64,000 bases of DNA, taken from the NCBI GenBank assembly GCA_900763705.1, contig CAAFLG010000049.1:1-64000 (forward strand). Direction: 5' to 3'. Shown here piece after piece: positions 7,889 through 16,411 of this stretch; position 1 is the stretch's first letter, and each line of letters opens with the position of its first letter. The notes under the pieces are model-generated. The model searched no databases and was not told the DNA's origin. It saw only the letters and a program-made list of their open reading frames with translations. Source of the stretch: an uncultured Oscillospiraceae bacterium. GTDB lineage: Bacteria > Bacillota > Clostridia > Oscillospirales > Oscillospiraceae. The translations under genes were made by a program, and so were the position numbers.

Positions 7889-9280
7889 TTATTCAGCCTT
7901 TTCTTCTTCCTTCTTGGCCGTCTTCTTGGCAGCGGTCTTCTTGGCGGGCTTCTCCTCGCCCTCGGCGGATTCAGCCTCGGCTTCCTTCTTGGCAGCCTTC
8001 TTCTTTTCGATCTTGGCGCTGTCGACCACGAGGTTGACGGCCTTGTCGCGGATGAGCTGGGCGCGGACGCTCATCTCATCGAGGTACTTCTTCAGCTCGC
8101 CCACGTCCATGCTGTACTTCTCAGCAAGGTCGGTGTACTGCTTTTCCACTTCCTCGTCGGTCGCGTCAAGGTTCTCCTCCTTGATGATGGCGTTGACGGC
8201 GAGATCCATGCGAACCTGACGCATTGCGGGCTCCTTGCCGTCCTCCATGAACTTCTCCTCGTTCATGCCGGTCATCTTGCAGTACTGGTCGTAGGGGATG
8301 CCCTGCGCCTGCAGACGCTGCTTGAAGTCATCAAGGAAGCGGGCGCACTGCTCTTCGATCATCGCGTCGGGGATGTCGCACTCGATGCCCTCGGCGACCT
8401 TCTCCATGAGGCTGCTCTCGATCGCGAACTTCGCGGCCTGCTCACGCTGCTCGGTGATCTCGCGCTTGATGCTGTCCTTGAGCTCCTTGAGCGTGTCGTA
8501 CTCGGACACGTCCTTGGCGAAATCGTCGTCGAGCTTGGGCAGTTCCTTGCACTTGATCTCCTTGGCCTTGACGTGGAAGACGACCTTCTTGCCGGCGAGG
8601 TCCTTGTGATAGTCCTCGGGGAAGGTGATATCGAGGTCCTTCTCGTCGCCGGCCTTCATGCCGATGACCTGATCCTCAAAGCCGGGAACGAAGCTGCCGG
8701 AACCGAGCTCGAGCTCGTAGTTCTCGCCCTTGCCGCCCTCGAACGCCTCGCCATTGTCGAAGCCCTCGAAGTCGATGACGGCAATGTCGCCCTTCTTGGC
8801 CTTGCGGTCCACGGAAACAAGGCGGGAGTTGCGCTCGGCCATCTCGTTCAGGCGCTCCTTGACATCGTCAGCGCTGACCTTGACCTCTTCCTTCTCGGCG
8901 GTCAGGCCCTTGTACTCGCCGAGCTTGACCTCGGGATACACGGCGATGGTCGCCTTGAAGGTGAAGCCGTTCTCGTCGATCTTGTCGTCCACGATCTCGA
9001 TCTCGGGATAGCCGACGACATTGAGGCCGCTCTGGCCGATGGCCTGCGTATATGCCTCGGGCAGAACGATATCAACAGCATCGCTGTAGAAAACACCCGC
9101 GCCGTAGAGCTTTTCGATCATCTTGCGGGGGGCCTTGCCGGGGCGGAAGCCGGGAATGCTGAGCTTGCTGCGGGCCTTGGTGTAGGCCTTGGCAACGGCG
9201 GCTTCGAATTCCTCCGCGCCGACCTCAACGGTCACCGCGACTCTGCTCTTTTCCAGCTTTTCAACATTTTTGACAGTCAT
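7889..9280 (-). CDS. tig: trigger factor (ribosome-associated peptidyl-prolyl isomerase chaperone)
   Basis: The 463-residue protein has the ribosome-binding N-terminal domain with signature GFRPGKAPRKMIEK (about residue 45), a central FKBP-type isomerase domain (KKGDIAVIDFEGF onward) and the helical C-terminal cradle. It binds at the exit tunnel near L23 and shields nascent chains. The last 40 or so residues are a low-complexity Lys/Ala/Glu tail beyond the usual fold. A well-formed ribosome site (GGAGGA) precedes the ATG. It heads the tig-clpP-clpX-lon-engB cluster. Confidence 0.96.
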   Translation of the reverse strand: MTVKNVEKLEKSRVAVTVEVGAEEFEAAVAKAYTKARSKLSIPGFRPGKAPRKMIEKLYGAGVFYSDAVDIVLPEAYTQAIGQSGLNVVGYPEIEIVDDKIDENGFTFKATIAVYPEVKLGEYKGLTAEKEEVKVSADDVKERLNEMAERNSRLVSVDRKAKKGDIAVIDFEGFDNGEAFEGGKGENYELELGSGSFVPGFEDQVIGMKAGDEKDLDITFPEDYHKDLAGKKVVFHVKAKEIKCKELPKLDDDFAKDVSEYDTLKELKDSIKREITEQREQAAKFAIESSLMEKVAEGIECDIPDAMIEEQCARFLDDFKQRLQAQGIPYDQYCKMTGMNEEKFMEDGKEPAMRQVRMDLAVNAIIKEENLDATDEEVEKQYTDLAEKYSMDVGELKKYLDEMSVRAQLIRDKAVNLVVDSAKIEKKKAAKKEAEAESAEGEEKPAKKTAAKKTAKKEEEKAE

Positions 9281-9341
9281 GATTTCTTTTTCCTCCGTAT
9301 TGACATCATATATTATGATAATGATGCTTTTGCAAAGTGGT

Positions 9342-9347
9342 ATTATA
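9342..9347 (-). promoter_or_regulatory. -10 element of the probable tig promoter
   Basis: A consensus TATAAT on the minus strand lies about 60 bases upstream of the tig start in the short gap after the metallophosphoesterase gene. A matching -35 is weak (TGGAAA at 17-base spacing). Confidence 0.5.
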
Positions 9348-9394
9348 GCATACGTTTCTTTGGATTTCCACCCTTTTTTGCATCAATTTTTGAC

Positions 9395-10084
9395 CTAATC
9401 GTAAATTTTCACCGGCTGAAAGCCGACATAATCCGCCGAGATGAGCGCATAGTCGGTTTTTTCGCGCCGCCCCTCGAAGGCGCGGCGGTGCGTGTAGCCG
9501 TGCAAATGCCCGTAATAGCAGCGCTCGACCTCGTACTTATCGAGAAGAGCAAGCATCTCGGGGCACTGATAGCCCTGATAGATGGGCGGATAGTGCAGAA
9601 AACAGAAGATGGGCCTGCCCTCCGCCGCCTTGAGCGAAGCTTCCAGCCGCAGCGCCTCGCGCGCGAGCATCTTGCCCGTGTGCGTTCCCGCCGCATCCTC
9701 CTCGTAAAACCAGCCGCGCGTGCCGCAGATGGCGTGGTCGCCGTAGAAAAAAGCGTTGTTGTAGAGGATATCGAAGGTCGTGAGCCCGTGCTCTGCAAAA
9801 AAGCGATTCATCTTTGCCGCCGTCCCCCACCAGTAGTCGTGGTTGCCTTTCAAAAGGAGCTTTTTCCCCGGCAGCGCGTCGATAAATTGAAAATCGGGCA
9901 GCGACTGCTCAAGCGACATTCCCCAGGAGATATCGCCCGCCAGCACGATGACGTCATCCTCGTGCAGCGCCGAAAAATTTTCGCGGATGCGCTCGACATA
10001 GTTCGACCATTTCGGGCCGAACACGTCCATGGGCTTGTCCGTGCCGAGCGACAGGTGCAGATCGCCGATCGCGTATAGAGCCAT
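9395..10084 (-). CDS. metallophosphoesterase
   Basis: Start ATG 10084 has GGGAGG upstream; a longer frame would overlap the yraN-like gene. The 229-residue product contains all five calcineurin-like metal-binding blocks: GDLHLS, GDISWG, GNHDYWWG, the FLHYPP histidine and GHLHGYTH. The active site therefore looks intact for a two-metal phosphoesterase. The substrate is not inferable. It is the last gene of the leftward rplS-to-phosphoesterase run. Confidence 0.9.
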   Translation of the reverse strand: MALYAIGDLHLSLGTDKPMDVFGPKWSNYVERIRENFSALHEDDVIVLAGDISWGMSLEQSLPDFQFIDALPGKKLLLKGNHDYWWGTAAKMNRFFAEHGLTTFDILYNNAFFYGDHAICGTRGWFYEEDAAGTHTGKMLAREALRLEASLKAAEGRPIFCFLHYPPIYQGYQCPEMLALLDKYEVERCYYGHLHGYTHRRAFEGRREKTDYALISADYVGFQPVKIYD

Positions 10085-10109
10085 CGCCGGCCTCCCTTCT
10101 TTTCTCAAG

Positions 10110-10469
10110 CTAAAATGCGTTCTCGATGTACTCGATGCGCGTGGAGCGCGCGCTATGGTGCGCATCGGTGTAGACCTCCGCCACGTCGAAGCGGGCGGGC
10201 ACGTCAAGGCCGTGCATACTGAGATAAAGCAGCGCTGCGGCGCGCAGCTTTTCCCGCTTTTTCGCCGTGACGTATTCGCGCGGCATCCCGTAGCGCAAAT
10301 TGGTGCGCAGCTTGACCTCGACAAAGAGGAGCATCCCGTCTTTTTCGGCGATGAGGTCGATTTCACCGAGGCGGCAGCGCCACTCCTTTTCCACGATGCG
10401 GCAGCCGCGCGCTTCGAGGTATTCCGCGGCCAGCGCCTCGCCCCAGTCGCCGTCCTGCTTGGTGCTCAT
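10110..10469 (-). CDS. YraN family protein (UPF0102, nuclease-like fold)
   Basis: The 119-residue protein starts at ATG 10469 with GGGAGG upstream. It shows the UPF0102 core: GEALAAEYLEARGCRI, then the endonuclease-like motif GEIDLIA...LLFVEVKLR, which resembles the D-ExK active site of the restriction-endonuclease superfamily. No firm biochemical role is established for the family. Its ATG overlaps the rnhB stop (ATGA), indicating translational coupling. Confidence 0.9.
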   Translation of the reverse strand: MSTKQDGDWGEALAAEYLEARGCRIVEKEWRCRLGEIDLIAEKDGMLLFVEVKLRTNLRYGMPREYVTAKKREKLRAAALLYLSMHGLDVPARFDVAEVYTDAHHSARSTRIEYIENAF

Positions 10470-11089
10470 CGCCGCGCCTCCCACTTTTTGAGGAATGTCT
10501 TGCGGTGCACGGGGCTGGGACCGAAGCGGTCGAGCATTTCATAGTGGAGCTTTGTGCCGTAGCCCTTGTGCCTGGCGAATTGATACGCGGGGTACTGAGG
10601 GTCCAGCACCTCGACCACATAATGGTCGCGGCTGACCTTTGCCAGCACGCTCGCTGCGGCGATGGAAAGACTCGCGCCGTCCCCGCCGACGATCAGCTCA
10701 TGCGGCGTGGTGATGCGCGCCGACGCGCCATGGTCGCGGTTGCCGTCGATGAGCGCGTAGTCCGCCGGGACTGAAAGCGCGTCGATGGCGAGCTGCATCG
10801 CCTTCATGCGCGCGCTCAAAATGTCCGTCGCATCGATCTCGCTTGCGTCGACGGACGCAACGGCACAGGCGACGGCCTTCTCAAAAATAACGGGAAAAAG
10901 CGCTTCGCGCTTTTTCTCCGTCAGCTTTTTCGAGTCATTCAGCCCCTCGATCTCACAGTTTTCCGGCAGGATGACGGCGGCGGCGTACACAGGGCCCATC
11001 AGCGGCCCCGCGCCCGCCTCGTCCACACCGCAGACGAAAGCATGGCCCGCCGCGCGGGCCTGCGCCTCATAATGCAGGTCAACGCTCAT
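10466..11089 (-). CDS. rnhB: ribonuclease HII
   Basis: The 207-residue enzyme has the diagnostic motif GVDEAGAGPLMGP with metal ligands Asp23 and Glu24, plus later conserved Asp residues. It cleaves RNA in RNA-DNA hybrids and removes misincorporated ribonucleotides from DNA. The start overlaps the rbgA stop by four bases (ATGA) and the stop overlaps the yraN-like start, forming a tightly coupled block as in Bacillus ylqF-rnhB. Confidence 0.96.
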   Translation of the reverse strand: MSVDLHYEAQARAAGHAFVCGVDEAGAGPLMGPVYAAAVILPENCEIEGLNDSKKLTEKKREALFPVIFEKAVACAVASVDASEIDATDILSARMKAMQLAIDALSVPADYALIDGNRDHGASARITTPHELIVGGDGASLSIAAASVLAKVSRDHYVVEVLDPQYPAYQFARHKGYGTKLHYEMLDRFGPSPVHRKTFLKKWEARR

Positions 11090-11958
11090 GCGCTCTCCCC
11101 CTCGGGCGGCAGCTCGAGTGTAAAGCGTCCTAGCTTGCCGCCGCGGAATTCATCGAGCAGAATACGGCTCATGCGCTCGGTGTCCACCTCGCCGCCGGAG
11201 ATCAAAAATCCACGCTTGCGCCCCGCCTTTTCCAGCAGCGCGTAGCCGTCGTCCTCCTCGGAGACGGTGAGCTTGTAGCGCTCCTCGATGGCCTTGGGAT
11301 AGTTCTTGCCGAGGTAGTCCATCAGACGCATGGCAAGCTCCTCAATGTCGACGACCTCGTCGCGGATGGCGCCGGTGAAGGCAAGGCGGATGCCGACGCC
11401 GCTGTCTTCAAACTTCGGCCACAGGATGCCCGGCGTGTCGAGCAACTCAAGCGTCTTGTCGACGGGCACCCACTGCTTCGTGCGCGTGACGCCCGGGCGG
11501 TCCTCCGCCTTGGCGCTCTTGCGGCCGGAAACCTTGTTGATAAACGTCGACTTGCCAACGTTCGGGATGCCGAGTACCATCACGCGCAGCACGCGCCCGA
11601 CCTGACCCTTAGCCTCGTAAGAGGCGATCTTCTCGTGCAGGAGCGTGCGCACGGCGGAAGAAAACTGCTTTACGCCGCCGCCCTGCTTGGCGTCCGTTTC
11701 GATGACGGCATAGCCGAGCGAGCGGAAGTAGGCCGCCCACTTTTTCGTCATTTCGGGGTCCGCCTGATCGACGCGGTTCAAGACGATCAAGCGGGGTTTG
11801 CCCGCCGTCAGCTCATCCACATCGGGGTTGCGGCTGCTCATGGGGATACGCGCGTCCAATATCTCGCACACGGCGTCCACATTGCCGAGCTCCGCCGCAA
11901 TCATGCGGCGGGTCTTGGTCATGTGGCCGGGAAACCAGCTTAAACTTTCGAGCTGCAT
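11086..11958 (-). CDS. rbgA: ribosome biogenesis GTPase RbgA (YlqF)
   Basis: The 290-residue circularly permuted GTPase has its G motifs in the order G4 (LNRVDQAD), G1 (GIPNVGKST) and G3 (DTPGIL), which is diagnostic of the YlqF/YawG group. The N-terminus WFPGHMTKTRR is the family hallmark. It acts in late 50S assembly. AGGAGAG precedes the ATG. lepB ends 14 bases upstream. Confidence 0.96.
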   Translation of the reverse strand: MQLESLSWFPGHMTKTRRMIAAELGNVDAVCEILDARIPMSSRNPDVDELTAGKPRLIVLNRVDQADPEMTKKWAAYFRSLGYAVIETDAKQGGGVKQFSSAVRTLLHEKIASYEAKGQVGRVLRVMVLGIPNVGKSTFINKVSGRKSAKAEDRPGVTRTKQWVPVDKTLELLDTPGILWPKFEDSGVGIRLAFTGAIRDEVVDIEELAMRLMDYLGKNYPKAIEERYKLTVSEEDDGYALLEKAGRKRGFLISGGEVDTERMSRILLDEFRGGKLGRFTLELPPEGESA

Positions 11959-11971
11959 GGTACACTCTCCT

Positions 11972-12592
11972 TTATTTCAGAAGACCGATGCGGCCAAATT
12001 CGCGCTGTTCGGTCAGGTAATCGCGCCCTGGGAAGACGAGGAACACCGCCTTGCCGATGAGCAGGCGCGTATCCACCGTGCCGAGCGAGGAATCGCGGCT
12101 GTCGTTCGAGTGGTTGCGGTTGTCGCCCATGAGGAACACCTCTCCCTCCGGCACGGTAAGTGGGAACTGCGTTCCCTCCTCGCGATAGGTGAGGTCGTTG
12201 ATGTAATCCTCCTCGAGCATCACACCGTCCACATAGACGCGTCCGAGGTTGAAGTCGATGTCAACGGTCTGCCCCTCGGTCGCGATCACGCGCTTGACGA
12301 TGGGCTGCGCGTCGAAGCTCTCCTTGCGCGCAATGACGATATCGCCGACCTCATACTCGCCGCAAAGCAGCGAATTCACCACGAGCAGGCGGTCGCCGTC
12401 CTGTAAGGTCGGGATCATCGACGGGCCGGAAACGCCCATCAGGCGCACAACAAAGGTGAACACCAGCGTGACGACAAGCAGCGCCGAGACAAGCGACGAG
12501 ATCGTTTCATACACGTCGCGCCCGGGGATCTTTTCCACGATCTCCTCGCTGCTTTCCTCGTGAATATCCAATTTCTGATCAAATTCGTCCAT
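11972..12592 (-). CDS. lepB: signal peptidase I
   Basis: The 206-residue protein has a charged cytoplasmic N-terminus, one membrane helix (about residues 31-52), then the catalytic serine in GPSM (Ser58) and the general-base lysine in IVKRVIA (Lys100). The GDNRNHSNDSR box D motif is present. It removes signal peptides from exported pre-proteins on the outer face of the membrane. It is placed between rplS and rbgA, a common Firmicute order. Confidence 0.95.
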   Translation of the reverse strand: MDEFDQKLDIHEESSEEIVEKIPGRDVYETISSLVSALLVVTLVFTFVVRLMGVSGPSMIPTLQDGDRLLVVNSLLCGEYEVGDIVIARKESFDAQPIVKRVIATEGQTVDIDFNLGRVYVDGVMLEEDYINDLTYREEGTQFPLTVPEGEVFLMGDNRNHSNDSRDSSLGTVDTRLLIGKAVFLVFPGRDYLTEQREFGRIGLLK

Positions 12593-12639
12593 GGTCTATC
12601 TCTCCCTGACACGGCGAAAAGCGCCTGATTCTCTAATTT

Positions 12640-12667
12640 ATTTTATCACGATTTTCACAAAAGGCAA
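12640..12667 (-). promoter_or_regulatory. candidate promoter for lepB-rbgA-rnhB
   Basis: On the minus strand TTGCCT (-35, 12662-12667) and TAAAAT (-10, 12640-12645) are separated by 16 bases, just downstream of the rplS terminator. This would give lepB and the following genes their own start. Confidence 0.4.
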
Positions 12668-12669
12668 CA

Positions 12670-12703
12670 AAAAAAGCGTGGTTTACAAAACCACGCTTTT
12701 TTG
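12670..12703 (-). terminator. rho-independent terminator after rplS
   Basis: The hairpin AGCGTGGTTT/AAACCACGCT has A and T runs on both flanks, 18 bases after the rplS stop. Confidence 0.85.
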
Positions 12704-12720
12704 TTCTCAAAGAATCTGTC

Positions 12721-13062
12721 TTACAGCTTCTCGCGGATCTTGGCAGCCTTACCGACGCGGCCGCGCAGGTAATAGAGCTTGGCGCGGCGGACATAACCGC
12801 TGCGCACGGTCTCGACCTTCTCAATGAGGGGGGAGTGGATGGGGAACACCTTCTCCACGCCGACGCCGTAAGCGAGACGGCGAACGGTGAAGGTCTCCTC
12901 GAGACCGCCGTGCTTCTTCGCGATGACGATGCCCTCAAAGACCTGGATACGCTCGCGGGAGCCTTCCTTGATCTTGACATGAACGCGGACGGTATCGCCG
13001 ACGTTGATGACGGGCATTTCCTTCTTCAGCTGCTGGGATTCGAGCTCTTTGATGAGATCCAT
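12721..13062 (-). CDS. rplS: 50S ribosomal protein L19
   Basis: The 113-residue protein aligns by eye with L19 along its whole length: FEGIVIAKKHGG, TVRRLAYGVGVEKVFPIHSP and AKLYYLRGR are conserved signatures. L19 sits at the 30S-50S interface. AGGAGGA precedes the ATG. It is followed by its own terminator and preceded by a clear promoter and a leader of about 100 bases. Confidence 0.97.
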   Translation of the reverse strand: MDLIKELESQQLKKEMPVINVGDTVRVHVKIKEGSRERIQVFEGIVIAKKHGGLEETFTVRRLAYGVGVEKVFPIHSPLIEKVETVRSGYVRRAKLYYLRGRVGKAAKIREKL

Positions 13063-13167
13063 GGGTAATTTCCTCCTATTTATAGGCGTTCTTGACCGCT
13101 TTTCTGTGGCGCTTTCGGGATTCTTTCACCCGCGCACGGCAGAGGACCGCCCTTTTCAAGCTATGGT

Positions 13168-13196
13168 AGCATATCATACGGCAGGATGAATTGCAA
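13168..13196 (-). promoter_or_regulatory. rplS promoter
   Basis: -35 TTGCAA (13191-13196) and -10 TATGCT (13168-13173) on the minus strand have exact 17-base spacing. The transcript would carry a leader of about 100 bases before rplS, where an L19-type leader structure is possible but not proven. Confidence 0.6.
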
Positions 13197-13231
13197 GTAT
13201 TTTTTACAAAAAGGGAAAAAATCTGCTCACA

Positions 13232-13894
13232 TCAGCGGAAAATGTTCATTTCCCTGTCGTAGACCTCTTTTCTGCGCACGCGGACAAAGTCCGGCGCGAT
13301 CTCGGGAAGGTGCCGCGCGATGGCCGCGCCGATGAGCGCAGGGTTAAGTCCCGGGTCCTGCGCGGCGACGATGGCGTCGGCCACGATCATCCCTGCCTCC
13401 TCCGCCAGCGTAAGCGAATGGATGAGCGGCGCGATGTTCAGCTCGGTCATGCCCTTATGCTTCGTGCGCTTTTCGACGTAAACCTCTTCCTGCGTGAAAA
13501 GCGCGCGGATGCGCTCACAGGCGTCCTCCGGCACGCCGCTGTCGTACTCCATCTCAAGACGCGCGCGCAGCAGCGCCATCTCGCGCACGGGGCGCGAGGC
13601 GGCGTAGCAGTCGAGCACGCGAAGCCCCGCGGGCATACCGGTGTTGAGCGCCTCGGCAACGCCTTCGCCGGCGCTCTCCTCCACGCTTTCAAAGTCCAGG
13701 ATCTCGCACTCGCTCGACTGTCCCACGGGCAGCGGCAGCACGATGGACAAAATGGGATGGGGGTGGAAGCCGTTGGAGTGCCTGATGGAAAGTCCCGCGC
13801 GCGGGAATACGCGCTGGAACGTGCGCATCACGTCGAGATGCGAAATATAGGAGGCCTGCTGCTCCTTGACGAAGATCAATCTCAGCTTAGACAT
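13232..13894 (-). CDS. TIGR03936 family radical SAM-associated protein (DUF2344)
   Basis: The start at ATG 13894 has GGGAGGA upstream and overlaps the end of the preceding radical SAM gene by 8 bases. The 220-residue product begins with the family hallmark KLRLIFVKEQQASYISHLD and contains RHSNGFHPHP. The family has no cysteine cluster of its own and nearly always follows a TIGR03960 radical SAM protein, sometimes as a fusion. The biochemical role is unknown; proximity to ribosomal genes suggests RNA or ribosome modification (inference). Confidence 0.9.
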   Translation of the reverse strand: MSKLRLIFVKEQQASYISHLDVMRTFQRVFPRAGLSIRHSNGFHPHPILSIVLPLPVGQSSECEILDFESVEESAGEGVAEALNTGMPAGLRVLDCYAASRPVREMALLRARLEMEYDSGVPEDACERIRALFTQEEVYVEKRTKHKGMTELNIAPLIHSLTLAEEAGMIVADAIVAAQDPGLNPALIGAAIARHLPEIAPDFVRVRRKEVYDREMNIFR

Positions 13895-15719
13895 TGCACG
13901 TTCCTCCCACAAGGCAGTTTGCGCCGCAGGCGTTGCAGTGCGTGCGGCAGTCGGGCGTGGTCACACCCTCAAACGTCAGCGCGTGCTCGCGCTTGAAGTA
14001 GGCGGGCGATACGCCGGTGGAGATCATGCTCCACGGCAGGATCTCATCCTCGCTGCGGCGGCGGTTGGCGTAAAAATGCGGGTCGAGGCCGCACTCTTCA
14101 AAGGCCTCCATCCAGCGGTTCAGGTCAAAGTAATCCTCCCACGCGCTGAGCGTTTCGCCCTTGCGCCACGCCGTCTCGATGACCTTGCCGAGCCTGCGGT
14201 CACCGCAGGAGATGACAGCTTCCATGAAGCTTGTGGGCGAGGGGTGCCAGTTGTAGGTGACGGACTTGGTGTTGATCGCCTCGCGCAGGAGCTTGACGCG
14301 GCGCTCATATTCCTCGATGGGGATCTGCGGCTCCCACTGGAAGGCCGTGTGGGGCTTGGGCACGAACCACGAGGTCGACACCGTGATGCGAACGCCGCGG
14401 CTCTTGTTGACCGCGCTCTCGCGCCATGCGTGCATGACGTTTGCGGCGATGTCCGCAATGCCGAGCACGTCCTCGTCCGTCTCGGTCGGAAGGCCGAGCA
14501 TGAAGTAGAGCTTGACCGCGCTGTAGCCGCCGGCGAATGCGCGGCGGCAGGAGGCAAGCAGATCCTCTTCCGTGAGATTTTTGTTGATGGCGTCGCGCAG
14601 TCTCTGCGTGCCCGCCTCGGGCGCGAAGGTAAGGCCCGTCTTTCTCCCCTTTTGCAGCCTCTCCATCAGCGCCATGGAGAAGTTGTCGGCGCGCAGCGAC
14701 GGCAGCGCGAGCGTCAGGTGGCGCTGGGCGCAGAAATCCTCCAGATCATCGCACAGCTCGACAAGATGCGGATAGTCTGACGTCGAGAGCGAGGAGAGGG
14801 TCATATCCTGATAGCCGGAATCCTCGACCGCTTCGATGGCATAGTCGTGCAGGAGCTTTTCCGAGCGGTTGCGCACCGGACGGTAGACATAACCCGCCTG
14901 ACAGAAGCGGCAGCCGCGGATGCAGCCGCGGAACAGCTCGAGCGAAACGCGGTCCTGCACGATCTCGGTCGAGGGAACGATGGTCTTTGTGGGATAGTAC
15001 GCCTCGTCCATATTCTCAACGATGCGCTTGAGCACCGTTTTGGGTGCGCCCTCCTTGGCGGTGATGGACTTCACCGTGCCGTCGTCGTTGTAGTCGACGT
15101 CGTAAAGGCTCGGCACATAGATGCCGCGGATCTGCGCCGCGCGCACGAGGAAGTCGTGCTTGCTCCAGCCCTCGCGCCGCGCCTGGCTGTGCAGCTCGAT
15201 GAGCTCCACGTCCATCTCCTCGCCCTCGCCGATGAAGGCAAGGTCGATGAAGTCGGCGATGGGCTCGCAGTTGTACATTGCCGTGCCGCCCGCGACGACG
15301 AGCGGCGTGAGTGCCGTGCGCTCGCTTGCGTGCAGCGGAACACCCGCAAGGTCGAGCATATTGACCATCGCGGGGAACGCCATCTCGTAGCCGACGGAAA
15401 AGGCGATGATGTCAAAATCGCGGATAGGGTCGAAGGATTCGAGCGCGTAGAGCGGGATGTTTGCCTGACGCATCTCCTGCTCCATGTCGCCCCAGGGGGC
15501 AAAGCAGCGCTCGCACCACACGCCCTCCATGTTGTTCATCACGCCGTAGAGGATGCGCATACCGAGGTTCGACATACCGATCTCATAGGTATCGGGAAAG
15601 CAGAAGGCGACGCGCGTATCGACCTTGCTCTTGTCCTTCATCACGGCGTTGAATTCCCCGCCGACGTAGCGCGCGGGCTTCTGCACGCGCGGCAGGATGC
15701 GTTCGAGTTTTTTATCCAC
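13887..15719 (-). CDS. TIGR03960 family B12-binding-domain radical SAM protein
   Basis: GTG 15719 is the chosen start, with AAGGGAG upstream and the product beginning MDKKLERILPRVQKPARY. The 610-residue protein has an N-terminal B12-binding-like domain, then a radical SAM domain with the 4Fe-4S motif CIRGCRFCQ and conserved LSSLSTSDYP. It ends with a further cysteine cluster (CRTHCNACGANC). The enzyme generates a 5'-deoxyadenosyl radical; the substrate is unknown. It is translationally coupled to the TIGR03936 gene downstream. Confidence 0.92.
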   Translation of the reverse strand: MDKKLERILPRVQKPARYVGGEFNAVMKDKSKVDTRVAFCFPDTYEIGMSNLGMRILYGVMNNMEGVWCERCFAPWGDMEQEMRQANIPLYALESFDPIRDFDIIAFSVGYEMAFPAMVNMLDLAGVPLHASERTALTPLVVAGGTAMYNCEPIADFIDLAFIGEGEEMDVELIELHSQARREGWSKHDFLVRAAQIRGIYVPSLYDVDYNDDGTVKSITAKEGAPKTVLKRIVENMDEAYYPTKTIVPSTEIVQDRVSLELFRGCIRGCRFCQAGYVYRPVRNRSEKLLHDYAIEAVEDSGYQDMTLSSLSTSDYPHLVELCDDLEDFCAQRHLTLALPSLRADNFSMALMERLQKGRKTGLTFAPEAGTQRLRDAINKNLTEEDLLASCRRAFAGGYSAVKLYFMLGLPTETDEDVLGIADIAANVMHAWRESAVNKSRGVRITVSTSWFVPKPHTAFQWEPQIPIEEYERRVKLLREAINTKSVTYNWHPSPTSFMEAVISCGDRRLGKVIETAWRKGETLSAWEDYFDLNRWMEAFEECGLDPHFYANRRRSEDEILPWSMISTGVSPAYFKREHALTFEGVTTPDCRTHCNACGANCLVGGTCNV

Positions 15720-15748
15720 AGTGTTCTCCCTTGTGTCCAAACAGAAAT

Positions 15749-15792
15749 AAGATAGCCGAAAATGGGCATAAAAAACCATTTTCAGCTATCTT
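15749..15792 (-). terminator. imperfect terminator-like hairpin after the M50 peptidase gene
   Basis: The arms AAGATAGCCGAAAATGG and CCATTTTCAGCTATCTT pair with one mismatch around a short loop. The arm overlaps the M50 stop codon and, on the minus strand, is followed by ATTTCTGTTT, a weak U tract. It may be partial termination before the radical SAM gene. Confidence 0.5.
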
Positions 15793-16411
15793 ACACTTTT
15801 CTTTCCCGTTTCGCAAGCCTCACTTGCCGGAAAAGGCCGAAAAGCAGCGCGAGAGAGGCAAGCAGAAAAAGAACGCCCCCGCCCGTTTCCGCCGCGATAT
15901 AGATCCCAGCCCCCACGAGCGCGAGCGAAAAGACAAGTCCCGTGAGCGCGGCGGCCGCGTCTCCCGCCGCCGGGCCGAGGAAAAATGACACCAACAGCGT
16001 GAGCGCGCGTGAGCCGTCGAGCGGCGGGATGGGCAGCAGGTTAAAGGCCGCCAGCAGAAAATGCGCGCCCGCGAAAAGAAAGCCCCCCTCCCACGAAAGC
16101 CGCCGCGCGGCAAGGGCGATCAGAAAGCCACAGGCGAGGTTCATGCCGCAGCCCGCGAGCGTGACGAACATCTCGCGCGCGTAGGAGAGCCGCCGCGCCC
16201 CGCGCGCATACAGCTCCGCGCCGAGCGCCGTAAGACGCAGCCCCTCAATGGGCACACGGAAGGCTTTCAGCGCGGCAAGATGCCCACATTCGTGCAGCAG
16301 CGCTGCCAGCAGGACGGACGCGGCGATCTCCCAGGGGCTGACGATCAGCGCAAGCGCGGCAAGCAGAAAAAAGCTTGCCGAAACGTGTACGCCGCGCTCA
16401 GGAAACAACAT
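15791..16411 (-). CDS. M50 family site-2 protease, SpoIVFB-like
   Basis: The start ATG 16411 overlaps the end of the M23 gene by 14 bases; the ribosome site is weak, suggesting coupling. The 206-residue protein is nearly all membrane helices. It carries the zinc motif HECGH within the first third and the distal NLLPIPPLDGSR motif with the third ligand, as in SpoIVFB. In sporulating Firmicutes this intramembrane protease activates pro-sigma-K in the mother cell. The adjacent M23-type gene strengthens the SpoIVFB reading, but other small M50 proteases look similar. Confidence 0.85.
   Translation of the reverse strand: MLFPERGVHVSASFFLLAALALIVSPWEIAASVLLAALLHECGHLAALKAFRVPIEGLRLTALGAELYARGARRLSYAREMFVTLAGCGMNLACGFLIALAARRLSWEGGFLFAGAHFLLAAFNLLPIPPLDGSRALTLLVSFFLGPAAGDAAAALTGLVFSLALVGAGIYIAAETGGGVLFLLASLALLFGLFRQVRLAKRERKV

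Noticed and set aside
7808..10078. Long plus-strand frame opposite tig and the metallophosphoesterase
   Set aside because: It spans two real genes and their gap, and the translation is a Leu/Val/Asp/His-biased shadow.
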